Shown here: positions 1 to 8,315 of the stretch, in pieces
Layout of the letters: each line of letters starts with the position of its first letter
How positions within the stretch are numbered: the first letter of the stretch is position 1
Source: CAVQGZ01 sp963712175
GTDB taxonomy: Bacteria > Actinomycetota > Actinomycetes > Jiangellales > Jiangellaceae
Reading direction: 5' to 3'
Length of the DNA stretch: 64,000 nt
Assembly (NCBI GenBank): GCA_963712175.1
Contig: CAVQGZ010000004.1
Coordinates: forward strand, 868,001-932,000
Program-made: the position numbers and the translations under genes
The notes under the pieces: generated by a model
The model's input: the letters and a program-made list of their open reading frames with translations, nothing else
Told to the model about the DNA's origin: nothing
Databases searched by the model: none

Positions 1-2
1 CG

Positions 3-797
3 CGGGAGACCGCGGCTCGGGTGGCTCTCGGGAGGATCGCCGCTGCCTTCCTCGAGCAGACCGTCGGCGCGCGCCTCGTTGCGCACACCGTCGAGATCGG
101 TGGTGAGGCCGCCCCGGCGGCGTCGCGTCCGGGGCCGGACGACGTCGCCGCGTTGGACGCCGACCCGGTGCGGTGCTGGGACAGTGCGGCGAGCGCGGCC
201 ATGGTCGCGGCCATCGACGAGTGCCGACGCGACGGGGACACGCTCGGCGGCGTCGTCGAGGTGCTGGCCTACGGGCTGCCGCCGGGCCTGGGTAGCCATG
301 TGCACGGCGACCGACGCCTCGACGCGCGGCTGGCGGGCGCGGTGATGAGCATCCACGCCATCAAGGGTGTCGAGGTCGGTGACGGCTTCGAGCTCGCCCG
401 GGCACGAGGCTCGCGGGCTCACGACGAGATGGAGCGCTCGTCGGTGCCGGCGCAGCCGGGCGCGCCGATGTCCGTCCGGCGGCGCACGGACAGGAGCGGC
501 GGTACCGAGGGGGGGATGTCTACCGGTGAGCTGCTGCGCGTACGGGCAGCGATGAAGCCGATCAGCACCGTGCCGCGTGCCCTGGACACCGTCGACGTCG
601 CAACCGGCGAGAGCGCCGTGGCGATCAACCAGCGCTCGGACGTCTGCGCCGTCCCCGCTGCCGGCGTTGTGGCCGAGGCGATGGTGGCGCTTGTGCTCGC
701 CGACGCCGTGCTGGAGAAGTTCGGCGGCGACAACGTCGCCGAGACGGCCGACAACCATGCCCGCTACCTGGACGGGCTGCGGGTGCAGACCGGATGA
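3..797 (+). CDS. aroC: Chorismate synthase (5' end missing)
   Basis: Last enzyme of the shikimate pathway: converts EPSP to chorismate using reduced FMN. The gene enters the window already open; codons from base 3 read RETAARVALGRIAAAF, a conserved internal stretch, so the N-terminal part lies upstream. The C-terminal signature RRRTDRSGGTEGGMSTGE followed by RAAMKPISTVPRAL, and later QRSDVCAVPAAGVV, are characteristic of the family. The insert between AHDEM and RRRTDRSGG is slightly longer than I recall for the mycobacterial enzyme. The stop overlaps the aroK start (ATGA), so translation is probably coupled. Confidence 0.95.
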   Translation, partial: RETAARVALGRIAAAFLEQTVGARLVAHTVEIGGEAAPAASRPGPDDVAALDADPVRCWDSAASAAMVAAIDECRRDGDTLGGVVEVLAYGLPPGLGSHVHGDRRLDARLAGAVMSIHAIKGVEVGDGFELARARGSRAHDEMERSSVPAQPGAPMSVRRRTDRSGGTEGGMSTGELLRVRAAMKPISTVPRALDTVDVATGESAVAINQRSDVCAVPAAGVVAEAMVALVLADAVLEKFGGDNVAETADNHARYLDGLRVQTG

Positions 798-1312
798 GCG
801 GCCCCCGGGTCGTTCTGGTCGGTCCTCCGGGCGCGGGCAAGACCTCGGTCGGACGCATCGTGGCCGGCGCTCTCGGGGTGTCCTTCCGCGACACCGACGA
901 GGACGTGTCCCAGGCCTTCGGCAAGCCGATTCCCGACATCTTCGTCGACGATGGCGAGGCGGCCTTCCGCGACGCCGAGCATGTCGCCGTCGTGGCCGCC
1001 CTGGCCGGTCACGACGGCGTGCTCGCCCTTGGTGGAGGCGCTGTCCAGAACCCGGAGACCCGAGCCCTGCTCGCCGCACCAACCGTGGCGTTCCTCGACG
1101 TGTCGCTGTCAGCCGCGGTCGAGCGGGTCGGGCTGGCCCGCGACCGCCCCCTGCTGCTCGGCAGCCCGCGCTCGGTGCTCAAGCAGCTGATGGACAGGCG
1201 CCGGCCGATGTACGACGAGGTCGCGACGGTGACCGTCGACACGAGCGAGTGCACCGTGGACGAGGTGGCGCACGCCGTGCTCGCTGCTGTGCGCCAGGCC
1301 GAGCATGCTTGA
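794..1312 (+). CDS. aroK: Shikimate kinase
   Basis: Phosphorylates the shikimate 3-hydroxyl with ATP, cytosolic. The 172-residue length is normal. The P-loop is GPPGAGKTS at residues 10-18, followed by the DTDED substrate-binding motif near residue 33, the GGGAV loop near 79, and the lid arginine region with RPLL. ATG at 794 overlaps the aroC stop and the end overlaps the aroB start, placing it in the middle of a tightly coupled aroC-aroK-aroB-aroQ operon. Confidence 0.96.
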   Translation: MSGPRVVLVGPPGAGKTSVGRIVAGALGVSFRDTDEDVSQAFGKPIPDIFVDDGEAAFRDAEHVAVVAALAGHDGVLALGGGAVQNPETRALLAAPTVAFLDVSLSAAVERVGLARDRPLLLGSPRSVLKQLMDRRRPMYDEVATVTVDTSECTVDEVAHAVLAAVRQAEHA

Positions 1313-2411
1313 GTCCAGGTCAGTCCTCGTCGGCGGACCGGATCCGTACGAGGTGGTCATCGGTTCCGGTCTGGCAGGCATGCTGCCCGAGATGATCGGC
1401 GCTGCACCACGTCAGGTGGCCGTGGTTCATCCACGTGCACTGCGGGCCACGGGTGAGCGAGTGCGCGCCGACCTGTCGGCGGCCGGCTACGAGGCCCATG
1501 CGATCGAGGTGCCTGACGCCGAGGAGGCGAAGCGGGTGGCCGTCGCCGAGTTCGTCTGGTCGGTACTGGGCCGGTGTGGCTTCACCCGCTCCGACGTCGT
1601 CGTCGGCGTCGGCGGTGGTGCGGTGACCGACCTCGCCGGATTCGTTGCCGCCACATGGCTGCGAGGCGTGCGCCTGGTGCTCGTGCCGACCACGCTGCTG
1701 GGCATGGTCGACGCGGCAGTGGGGGGAAAGACCGCGGTCAACACGGCGGAAGGCAAGAACCTCGTCGGCGCTTTCCACCCCCCGAGCGGCGTGCTGTGCG
1801 ACATGGCGACTCTGCAGACCCTGCCTGCCACGGAGTACGTCACTGGGTTGGCCGAGGTCGTCAAGGCCGGCTTCATCGCCGACCCCGAGATCCTGCGGCT
1901 CATCGAGGACGACCCCCGGCGCGCCGCCTCGTTCGACCCCGACCTGACCCCGGAGCTCGTGGCGCGCGCCGTGCAGGTCAAGGCCGACGTCGTGGCTGCT
2001 GACCTGACCGAGAAAGCCACCACCGGCCCGAGCCGGGAGGTGCTCAACTACGGGCACACGCTGGGCCATGCCATCGAGCGAGTGGAGTCCTACACCTGGC
2101 GCCACGGGGCAGCCGTGTCGATCGGGATGGTCTTCGCTGCCGAGCTCGCCCGTGTCGCAGGCCGTCTCGACGATGCCACCGCCTCCCGTCACCGGTCGTT
2201 GCTTCAGTCCCTCGGCTTGCCTACCCGCTACCGGGCCTCGGCGTGGCCGAGCCTTCTCGACGCCATGCGGGTTGACAAGAAGAGCCGAGGCGACGTGCTG
2301 CGCTTCGTCGTCCTCGACGGGCTCGCTCGCCCGGGGATGCTCGAAGGACCCGACCCCCAGCTGCTCGTGGCCGCCTTCAGCGAGGTGGCCCAGGACGAGG
2401 AGGCGACGTGA
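1305..2411 (+). CDS. aroB: 3-dehydroquinate synthase
   Basis: Cyclises DAHP to 3-dehydroquinate in the second shikimate step, using NAD+ and a divalent metal. The 368 residues match the family. The NAD-binding loop GVGGGAVTDLAGF lies at about residues 101-113, followed by LVLVPTTLLGMVDAAVGGK and the metal-region motif NYGHTLGHAIE near residue 248. ATG at 1305 overlaps the last codons of aroK by 8 nt, which supports this start. Confidence 0.97.
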   Translation: MLESRSVLVGGPDPYEVVIGSGLAGMLPEMIGAAPRQVAVVHPRALRATGERVRADLSAAGYEAHAIEVPDAEEAKRVAVAEFVWSVLGRCGFTRSDVVVGVGGGAVTDLAGFVAATWLRGVRLVLVPTTLLGMVDAAVGGKTAVNTAEGKNLVGAFHPPSGVLCDMATLQTLPATEYVTGLAEVVKAGFIADPEILRLIEDDPRRAASFDPDLTPELVARAVQVKADVVAADLTEKATTGPSREVLNYGHTLGHAIERVESYTWRHGAAVSIGMVFAAELARVAGRLDDATASRHRSLLQSLGLPTRYRASAWPSLLDAMRVDKKSRGDVLRFVVLDGLARPGMLEGPDPQLLVAAFSEVAQDEEAT

Positions 2412-2851
2412 GCACACCCGTGCTCGTCCTGAACGGACCGAACCTCGCTCGACTGGGTGCGCGCGAGCCCGACGTGTACGGGGCCGCCAGCCACGACGAC
2501 CTCGTGGCGCTGTGCGAGCGCGCGGGGCGCGAGCACGGTCTCTCGGTCACTGTTCGCCAGACCGACGACGAGGCCGAGCTGGTCCGGTGGCTGCACCAAG
2601 CCGCCGACTCCCGGACTCCGGTCGTTCTCAACCCTGCGGCGTTCACGCACTACTCCTATGCCCTGCGCGACGCGTGCGCTCAGCTGCGCGCGCCCCTGAT
2701 CGAGGTGCACCTGACCAACCCGGCCGCTCGTGAGACGTTCCGGCACACCAGCGTCGTCGCCGGCGTGGCCACCGGGACGATCGCCGGTTTCGGGCTGGAC
2801 TCCTACCGGGCAGCCCTGGCGGTCATGGCGAGGCTGGTGCCGTCCGGCTGA
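2408..2851 (+). CDS. aroQ: Type II 3-dehydroquinate dehydratase
   Basis: Reversibly dehydrates 3-dehydroquinate to 3-dehydroshikimate by the type II (dodecameric, Schiff-base-free) mechanism. LNGPNLARLGAREPDVYG carries the catalytic Arg19 and Tyr24; His101 sits in LIEVHLTN, and FRHTSVVAGVATG is the substrate loop. The usual NPGAYTH appears as NPAAFTH. GTG at 2408 overlaps the aroB stop. The gene ends the operon and runs tail-to-tail 29 nt into the penicillin-binding protein gene on the other strand. Confidence 0.94.
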   Translation: MSTPVLVLNGPNLARLGAREPDVYGAASHDDLVALCERAGREHGLSVTVRQTDDEAELVRWLHQAADSRTPVVLNPAAFTHYSYALRDACAQLRAPLIEVHLTNPAARETFRHTSVVAGVATGTIAGFGLDSYRAALAVMARLVPSG

Positions 2852-4745
2852 GGAACTCGCGCAGGATCGGGCCGGCGGTGCCCGACCCCGACTCCGCCTC
2901 CTCGACGAACACCGCGGCCGCCAGGTCGCCCTGCACTGCGACCATCCATCCGTGGGTGGCCAGGGGGGTCGCGGTGCCGAACTCGGCCGTGCCCGTCTTG
3001 GCGGCCACCGGGTCGCCCGGGACGTCGGAAAGGACGTCGGCCGTTCCGTCGGTCACGGCCGTGCGCATCATCCGGCCCAGCTGCTCGGTCTCGTCCGGGG
3101 TCACCGAGGCCGCTGGTGCCGTCGCTGCTTGCGTCGGGACCAGCACCGGGGTCACGGGGCCCGCGACCGCGGACGCGGCCATCGTCACGGCTCCGAGGGG
3201 GGACATCAGCACTGTTCCCTGCCCGATCATGCCGGCGGCCTCCTCGACAGCGCCGTCGGGTTCTCCGACATCGGCCAGAAATGCGTCGAAGCCGAGGTCA
3301 CCGGCTACGTCGAGCCCGAGGGCGGCGGCCGCGTCGCCGACGTCCTGCCAGGTCAGGGTGTCGACCTGACGCACGAACGCCGTGTTGCACGACTCTGCGA
3401 AGGCACGCTCCAGCGCGATGTCGCCCAGGGCGTTCGCGGGGTACCCGGAGTAGTTGGTGAACGTCCTGCCCTCGACCGTCGTCGTCTCGGTGCACGGCAG
3501 CGCAGAGTCCGGGGTGAGCCCGGTTCTCAGCAGGCTCAACGCTGTGACGATCTTGAACACGGACCCGGGTGGGTACTGTCCCAGCGTCGCAGTCGAGTAG
3601 CCGTCGCTGCCGGGACCCGACGCGACCGCGAGAAGGTCGCCGGTGCTGGGCCGCAGAGCCACGAGGGCGCTGGGCGAGTCGACGTCGGCGAGCAGGGTGT
3701 CGGCCAGCTGCTGCACGTCCCGGTCCAGCGTCGTGACGAGTGCCGTCCCGGGAGTGGCGGCAACGGCAGCCAGCTGCTCCGTGCTCGCGTCGGCGTCGAC
3801 GACCGCCTCGACCGTGTACCCGGGCTCGCCCCGCAGCTGCTCGTCGTAGCGGGCCTGGAGCCCGGACTGACCGACGAGATCCGTTCCGGCCACGGCACCG
3901 TCCGTGGCGTCCACGATCTCGGCAGTTGCTGGTCCGACCGTGCCCAGCAGTGCGCGCGCGAACTCCCGGCTCGGCGCCAGCGGGAGCTCGTCGGCGATCA
4001 TGCGCGCCCCGTCGATCCCCTCCACGGACGCACTGATCGCAGCGGCCGCGCCCTCGCGCAGGACGATGGCGTCGACGAACGCCTCCGGTCCGGCCGCCGC
4101 GACCCGCTCCACGTAGGAATCGGCGTCGATACCGACCAGGTCGGCCAACGCCCGCGCCGATGGTTCCGGATCGGCGCCGTCGAGTCGGAGCTTGTCGACG
4201 CCGACGCGTTGGACCGGTCGGGCAGTCACCAGCGCTGCCTCACCTGCGCCCAGGATGTCCGCGCGCTGCGGCTGGGTCCGGGTCAACGACAACGCTGCGC
4301 CCTCGCCGAGGTCGGGGTGCACGACTGCCCTGCTCCATCTCACCTGCCACTCGGTCTCGCCCTCGACGTCGGCCGTCACCAGGGCTACCTCGCTGTCGTA
4401 GGCCCAGGTCTGCGTGCCGGGTCCGGCACCGTCGAGATCCCAGGTCCAGCTCAGGGTGGCTGTTGTCGTCGGCGCCTCGTCGGTCTCGTCGGGGACCGTG
4501 CCGAGAACCACGACCTCGGCCCGGGCCGGCGACATGCCGTCGGTTGCGGCAGCCAGGTCCTGCTGGACCTGCGATGCTGAGACGGAGTCGAACGAGACGC
4601 CTGTGACGTCACCCTCGCTCAACGCACGGGCAAGCTGGTCGACCGCCGGCGCGGGGTCGGGCGGTCCGCTCGTGCAGCCACCCGCCACGAGTGCGACGGC
4701 CAGCAGGCCGCCCCAGAGGACCCGCACCTGCCCAGCATCCCCCAT
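2823..4745 (-). CDS. Lipoprotein penicillin-binding transpeptidase
   Basis: Peptidoglycan D,D-transpeptidase of class B organisation. The N-terminus is a short signal ending VAGGC (Cys24), a plausible though not perfect lipobox, so it is probably a membrane-anchored lipoprotein. Residues about 30-150 resemble the MecA_N/NTF2-like domain, then a dimerisation region, then the transpeptidase: SVFK at 395-398 (catalytic Ser395), SCN at 452-454 and KTG at 583-585, all intact. This matches the mycobacterial Rv2864c-like lipoprotein PBP type. Its start lies only 20 nt from the divergent M24 peptidase gene. No beta-lactam phenotype can be inferred. Confidence 0.93.
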   Translation of the reverse strand: MGDAGQVRVLWGGLLAVALVAGGCTSGPPDPAPAVDQLARALSEGDVTGVSFDSVSASQVQQDLAAATDGMSPARAEVVVLGTVPDETDEAPTTTATLSWTWDLDGAGPGTQTWAYDSEVALVTADVEGETEWQVRWSRAVVHPDLGEGAALSLTRTQPQRADILGAGEAALVTARPVQRVGVDKLRLDGADPEPSARALADLVGIDADSYVERVAAAGPEAFVDAIVLREGAAAAISASVEGIDGARMIADELPLAPSREFARALLGTVGPATAEIVDATDGAVAGTDLVGQSGLQARYDEQLRGEPGYTVEAVVDADASTEQLAAVAATPGTALVTTLDRDVQQLADTLLADVDSPSALVALRPSTGDLLAVASGPGSDGYSTATLGQYPPGSVFKIVTALSLLRTGLTPDSALPCTETTTVEGRTFTNYSGYPANALGDIALERAFAESCNTAFVRQVDTLTWQDVGDAAAALGLDVAGDLGFDAFLADVGEPDGAVEEAAGMIGQGTVLMSPLGAVTMAASAVAGPVTPVLVPTQAATAPAASVTPDETEQLGRMMRTAVTDGTADVLSDVPGDPVAAKTGTAEFGTATPLATHGWMVAVQGDLAAAVFVEEAESGSGTAGPILREFLSRTAPASP

Positions 4746-4765
4746 GGGTCAGACACACTAGGAGC

Positions 4766-5866
4766 GTGACCGCGCACATGGACCACGAGGGTCGCCGCGC
4801 GCGACTTGCCGCCGAGCTGGCTCACCGCGACATCGACGCCGGCCTGGTCACCAAAGGGGTGAACGTCGCCTACCTCACCGGCGTCGTGTCGAGCAACGCC
4901 GCCGTGCTGATGACCCGGGACGGCGACGTCGTCCTGGCCACAGACAGCCGATACGCCGAGGCCGCGGCATCGACGTGCCCTGACGTCGAGGTGATCGTGG
5001 AGCGCGACGTCGCCACGACGCTGGCAACCCGGGCCGCGTCGACGACCGCACGTCTGGCCCTTGAACGGCACGAGGTGACCCTGGGAACCGGTGACGCCAT
5101 CCGTGCCGCGACGAACGACTCCGTCGAGCTCGTCGACCTCGAGCAAGCAGTGGAAGGCCTGCGCGCCCTCAAGGACGAGGACGAGGTGGGTCTCGTCGCC
5201 GAGGCCTGCGCCATCTCGGTCCACGCGCTGGCCGACCTGCTGGCCGGTCCGTTGCGAGGTCGCACGGAGCGGCAGATCGCCCGAGACCTCGAGCGCCGCA
5301 TGCTCGCGCTGGGGGCCGATGCGCTCGCCTTCGACACCATCGTCGCGTCCGGTCCGAACGGCTCAGTCCCGCACCACAGCCCTTCCGATCGAGAGGTCGA
5401 GGCCGGTGATCTGGTGACGATCGACTTCGGGGCCAAGCTGCGCGGCTACCACGCCGACTGCACCCGCACCGTGATCGTGGGCGGCAGTGGCCAGTCCTGG
5501 CAGCACGAGATCTACGCGGCCGTCGCCGAGGCACAGCGCACGGGGGTCGCCAGCCTGGCTCCCGGGGGTAGCACGAGCGAGGTGGATGCCGCCGCCCGCG
5601 ACCGCATCGCCGATGCGGGCTTCGGGGACTTCTTCTCGCACGGGCTGGGACACGGCGTCGGGCTCGAGATCCACGAGCCGCCGTGGATCCAGAGCAAGGA
5701 CGCGCTGGCCGGTACACTGCCGGCTCGGACCACGGTCACCGTGGAACCGGGGATCTACCTCCCGGGCAAGGGTGGGGTCCGGATCGAGGACACCACGGAC
5801 GTCGGCCCCGCCGGGGTGCGGGTGCTCACCGACATGACCACCGACCTTCTCGTAGTGGACGGCTGA
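4766..5866 (+). CDS. pepQ: M24 family Xaa-Pro aminopeptidase
   Basis: Metallopeptidase releasing residues before proline. The creatinase-like N-terminal domain is followed by the pita-bread fold: metal ligands in VTIDFGAKLRGYHADCTRT (two Asp), GHGLGHGVGLEIHE (His), VEPGIY (Glu) and GVRIEDT (Glu) are all present. I chose GTG 4766, giving VTAHMDHEGRRARL; an upstream in-frame start at 4691 would run back into the divergent PBP gene, and ATG 4778 is an alternative. It lies directly before efp, the usual actinobacterial arrangement. The symbol is by family; pepP-type specificity is not excluded. Confidence 0.92.
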   Translation: MTAHMDHEGRRARLAAELAHRDIDAGLVTKGVNVAYLTGVVSSNAAVLMTRDGDVVLATDSRYAEAAASTCPDVEVIVERDVATTLATRAASTTARLALERHEVTLGTGDAIRAATNDSVELVDLEQAVEGLRALKDEDEVGLVAEACAISVHALADLLAGPLRGRTERQIARDLERRMLALGADALAFDTIVASGPNGSVPHHSPSDREVEAGDLVTIDFGAKLRGYHADCTRTVIVGGSGQSWQHEIYAAVAEAQRTGVASLAPGGSTSEVDAAARDRIADAGFGDFFSHGLGHGVGLEIHEPPWIQSKDALAGTLPARTTVTVEPGIYLPGKGGVRIEDTTDVGPAGVRVLTDMTTDLLVVDG

Positions 5867-5876
5867 GGAAGAGCAG

Positions 5877-6434
5877 ATGGCGACGACGAACGACCTGAAG
5901 AACGGCCTCGTACTCAAGATCGACGGCCAGCTGTGGACCGTGGTGGAGTTCCAGCACGTCAAGCCCGGCAAGGGTGGTGCGTTCGTGCGCACGAAGCTGA
6001 AGAACGTGCTGTCGGGCAAGGTCGTGGACAAGACGTTCAACGCCGGGGTGAAGGTCGATACCGCGACCGTCGACAAGCGGGCGATGCAGTACCTGTACCA
6101 CGACGGCGACGACTACGTGTTCATGGACATGCAGTCCTATGACCAGATCACCGTCCTGGCAGAGACGGTGGGTGACGCTTCAAGCTTCTTGCTGGAGAAC
6201 CAGGATGTCGTCGTCGGCCTGCACGAAGGTTCTCCGCTCTTCATCGAGCTGCCGGCATCGGTCGTTCTGACGATCGACTACACCGAGCCGGGCTTGCAGG
6301 GCGACCGCTCGACCGGAGGTACGAAGCCGGCGACGCTCGAGACCGGGTACGTCACCCAGGTGCCGCTGTTCATCACCACGGGCGAGAAGGTCAAGGTCGA
6401 CACCCGCGACGGGTCCTACCTCGGACGCGCGTGA
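5877..6434 (+). CDS. efp: Translation elongation factor P
   Basis: Binds ribosomes stalled on polyproline stretches and promotes peptide bond formation. The 185 residues form the usual KOW, OB and C-terminal OB domains. The loop KPGKGGAF places Lys32 at the tip that contacts the peptidyl-transferase centre. GAGG-type ribosome site at about 5866-5870 precedes the ATG. It starts 10 nt after pepQ and overlaps nusB by 4 nt (GTGA), indicating coupled translation. Confidence 0.97.
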   Translation: MATTNDLKNGLVLKIDGQLWTVVEFQHVKPGKGGAFVRTKLKNVLSGKVVDKTFNAGVKVDTATVDKRAMQYLYHDGDDYVFMDMQSYDQITVLAETVGDASSFLLENQDVVVGLHEGSPLFIELPASVVLTIDYTEPGLQGDRSTGGTKPATLETGYVTQVPLFITTGEKVKVDTRDGSYLGRA

Positions 6435-6898
6435 GCGCTCGGACGAAGGCCCGCAAGCGGGCTCTCGACGTCCTGTTCGAGTGCGACGCGAGAGGGCTGC
6501 CACTGGGGACGACACTGGCCACGCGGCAGGCAGCGGCCGATCGTGATCCACGTGAGCCAGCCGTGACTCCCTACGTGGTGGAGCTCGTCGAGGGCGTCGC
6601 CGGCCACCAGGCTCGAATCGACGACGTGATCACCCAGATCTCGCGCGAGTGGGCGCTCGATCGCATGCCGGCCGTCGACCGCAACCTGCTTCGGATCGGC
6701 GTCTACGAGGTGCTGTGGGGCGACGTCCCGGATGCGGTCGCGGTCAGCGAGGCAGTCAACCTCGCCACCGACCTGTCGACCGACGAGTCACCCGGCTTCG
6801 TGAACGGCGTGCTGGCGCGGGTCGTGAGCGACAAGGCGTTGCTGCAGAGCGGTGGCGCGCCGTCGGAGGAGGAGTCCGGCTCGTCCGTCGCGGAGTAG
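6431..6898 (+). CDS. nusB: Transcription antitermination factor NusB
   Basis: RNA-binding partner of NusE (S10) that recognises boxA in rRNA leader transcripts. The all-helical 155-residue protein begins SARTKARKRALDVLFECD and contains the conserved WALDRMPAVDRNLLRIGVYE segment near residues 75-94. GTG 6431 overlaps the efp stop. In Streptomyces the developmental regulator bldD usually follows nusB; here a transporter/lyase pair occupies that place. Confidence 0.95.
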   Translation: MSARTKARKRALDVLFECDARGLPLGTTLATRQAAADRDPREPAVTPYVVELVEGVAGHQARIDDVITQISREWALDRMPAVDRNLLRIGVYEVLWGDVPDAVAVSEAVNLATDLSTDESPGFVNGVLARVVSDKALLQSGGAPSEEESGSSVAE

Positions 6899-6959
6899 TC
6901 GTGCTGGTGGGTGGGCGGCGGTGGTGAGAACGGCAGGGACTCGTCTCGGACTGGCCCGC

Positions 6960-6972
6960 TAGTGTCCCAGCG
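6960..6972 (+). promoter_or_regulatory. Leaderless-type promoter -10 box for the GPH transporter
   Basis: TAGTGT at 6960-6965 ends 6 nt before the GTG start at 6972, with no purine-rich ribosome site between. This is the spacing expected when transcription starts on the start codon. No convincing -35 is visible. Confidence 0.6.
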
Positions 6973-8315
6973 TGCGACTGACGAGACTCCGCAGCAGCGA
7001 GGTCGTCGGGTACGCCATGGGCTCGGTCGGCACGGGCGCATTCTCCACCGTTCCCGGACTGCTCCTGGCGTACTACCTGACCGACTCGCTCGGCGTTGCC
7101 GCTGGCCTCGCGGCCCTGGTCGTCGCCGTGCCGAAGCTCTGGGACGTCCTTGTGCTCCCGGTGGTCGGCAGCATGTCCGACAGGGCCATGCTGCGCGTGG
7201 GGAGCCGCCGTCCCTTCCTGCTGGTCGGCGGCACGGCGCTACCGATCTGCTTCGTGGCCATGTTCTCCGTCCCCAGCGGCGCCAGCCCTGGACTGGCTGC
7301 CGGGTGGGTCCTGGTGGCATTCACCGCTGCGGCCACGGCGTTCGCGGTCTTCCAGGTGCCCTACATCGCGATGCCTGCCGAGATCACCGATGACGTCCAG
7401 GAACGCACGACCCTCATGTCGTGGCGCGTTGCCTTCCTCTCCATCGCGATCCTGCTCGCCGGGGCGGGCGCGCCGCTGATCCGTGACGCGATCGGCGGTG
7501 CCGCGGGCTACTTCGCCATGTCCGTGGCCATCGCCCTCCTGATCGCGGTCGGCATGCTCGCCTGCTGGTGGGCGATGCGCACGACGAAGGTCTGGCAGCG
7601 TGCGGACCAGACCACGCCCCTGGTCGAGTCGGTGCGGGTGGCCCTGCACCATCGACCCTTCGTCGTCCTGCTGGCGGCCTTCGTCCTCCAGGCGCTGGCT
7701 ACCAGCTCGATGCTGGGGGCAGCCCAGTACGTCGCCACGTACCGCCTCGACGACCCGAGCGCCATCACCGTGCTGTTCCTCGCCCTCGTGGCCCCGGCGA
7801 TCCTGGTGATGCCGCTCTGGACGCGGGCCTCGCGCCTGTGGGGGAAGCGCGCGGGCTTCATGGCGGCGTCGGGGACCTTCCTCGTCGGCACCCTCGCAGT
7901 GCTCGCAGCGGACGGGGCCAACTCCTTCGCGCTCGTCGCCCTCGCCGTCGCAGTCTGCGGCATCGGGTACGCGGGCATGCAGATGTTCCCGCTGTCGATG
8001 CTCCCGGACACGATCGCCGCCGACACCGCGGCATCTGGTCAGCGTCGCTCGGGTGTCTTCACGGGGCTGTGGACGGCCGGTGAGACGGCCGGCTTCGCCC
8101 TGGGGCCGGCCATCGTCCTGGCAGTGCTGTCGCTCGGGGGTTTCGTCTCATCCCAGGCAGACGAGCAGGTGGCCCAGCCAGACAGCGCAGTCACGGCCAT
8201 CCTCGTCGCGTTCACCGTCGTGCCCGCGGCCCTGCTGCTGATCAGCCTGCCTCTGGTGCGCGCCTACCGACTGCCCGAGGTGCCGACCGACACAGACATG
8301 GAGGTCATCAGGTGA
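6972..8315 (+). CDS. GPH-family (MelB/MFS_2-type) symporter
   Basis: Integral membrane cotransporter of the glycoside-pentoside-hexuronide:cation symporter family, with about 12 hydrophobic segments over 447 residues. The signature WDVLVLPVVGSMSDR near residue 57 matches the family's D-x-x-x-G-x-x-S-D-R loop between helices 2 and 3; a second feature is YIAMPAEITDDVQERTTLMSW. Members carry sugars, and in animals lysophospholipids (MFSD2). The stop overlaps the start of a sphingosine-1-phosphate-lyase-like gene, so the pair is translated together. The substrate is unknown; a phospho-lipid base or an amino compound is my inference from the neighbour. Confidence 0.85.
   Translation: MRLTRLRSSEVVGYAMGSVGTGAFSTVPGLLLAYYLTDSLGVAAGLAALVVAVPKLWDVLVLPVVGSMSDRAMLRVGSRRPFLLVGGTALPICFVAMFSVPSGASPGLAAGWVLVAFTAAATAFAVFQVPYIAMPAEITDDVQERTTLMSWRVAFLSIAILLAGAGAPLIRDAIGGAAGYFAMSVAIALLIAVGMLACWWAMRTTKVWQRADQTTPLVESVRVALHHRPFVVLLAAFVLQALATSSMLGAAQYVATYRLDDPSAITVLFLALVAPAILVMPLWTRASRLWGKRAGFMAASGTFLVGTLAVLAADGANSFALVALAVAVCGIGYAGMQMFPLSMLPDTIAADTAASGQRRSGVFTGLWTAGETAGFALGPAIVLAVLSLGGFVSSQADEQVAQPDSAVTAILVAFTVVPAALLLISLPLVRAYRLPEVPTDTDMEVIR

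Noticed and set aside
2730..4580. 616-codon plus-strand frame across the PBP gene
   Set aside because: Antisense to a complete lipoprotein PBP with SVFK, SCN and KTG motifs; the translation is low-complexity Arg/Gly-rich.
4751..4768. Leaderless promoter for the M24 peptidase (CTAGGAGC before GTG)
   Set aside because: TAGGAG lacks the final T and ends one base before the start, so it does not fit the spacing seen elsewhere; the true start signal is left open.
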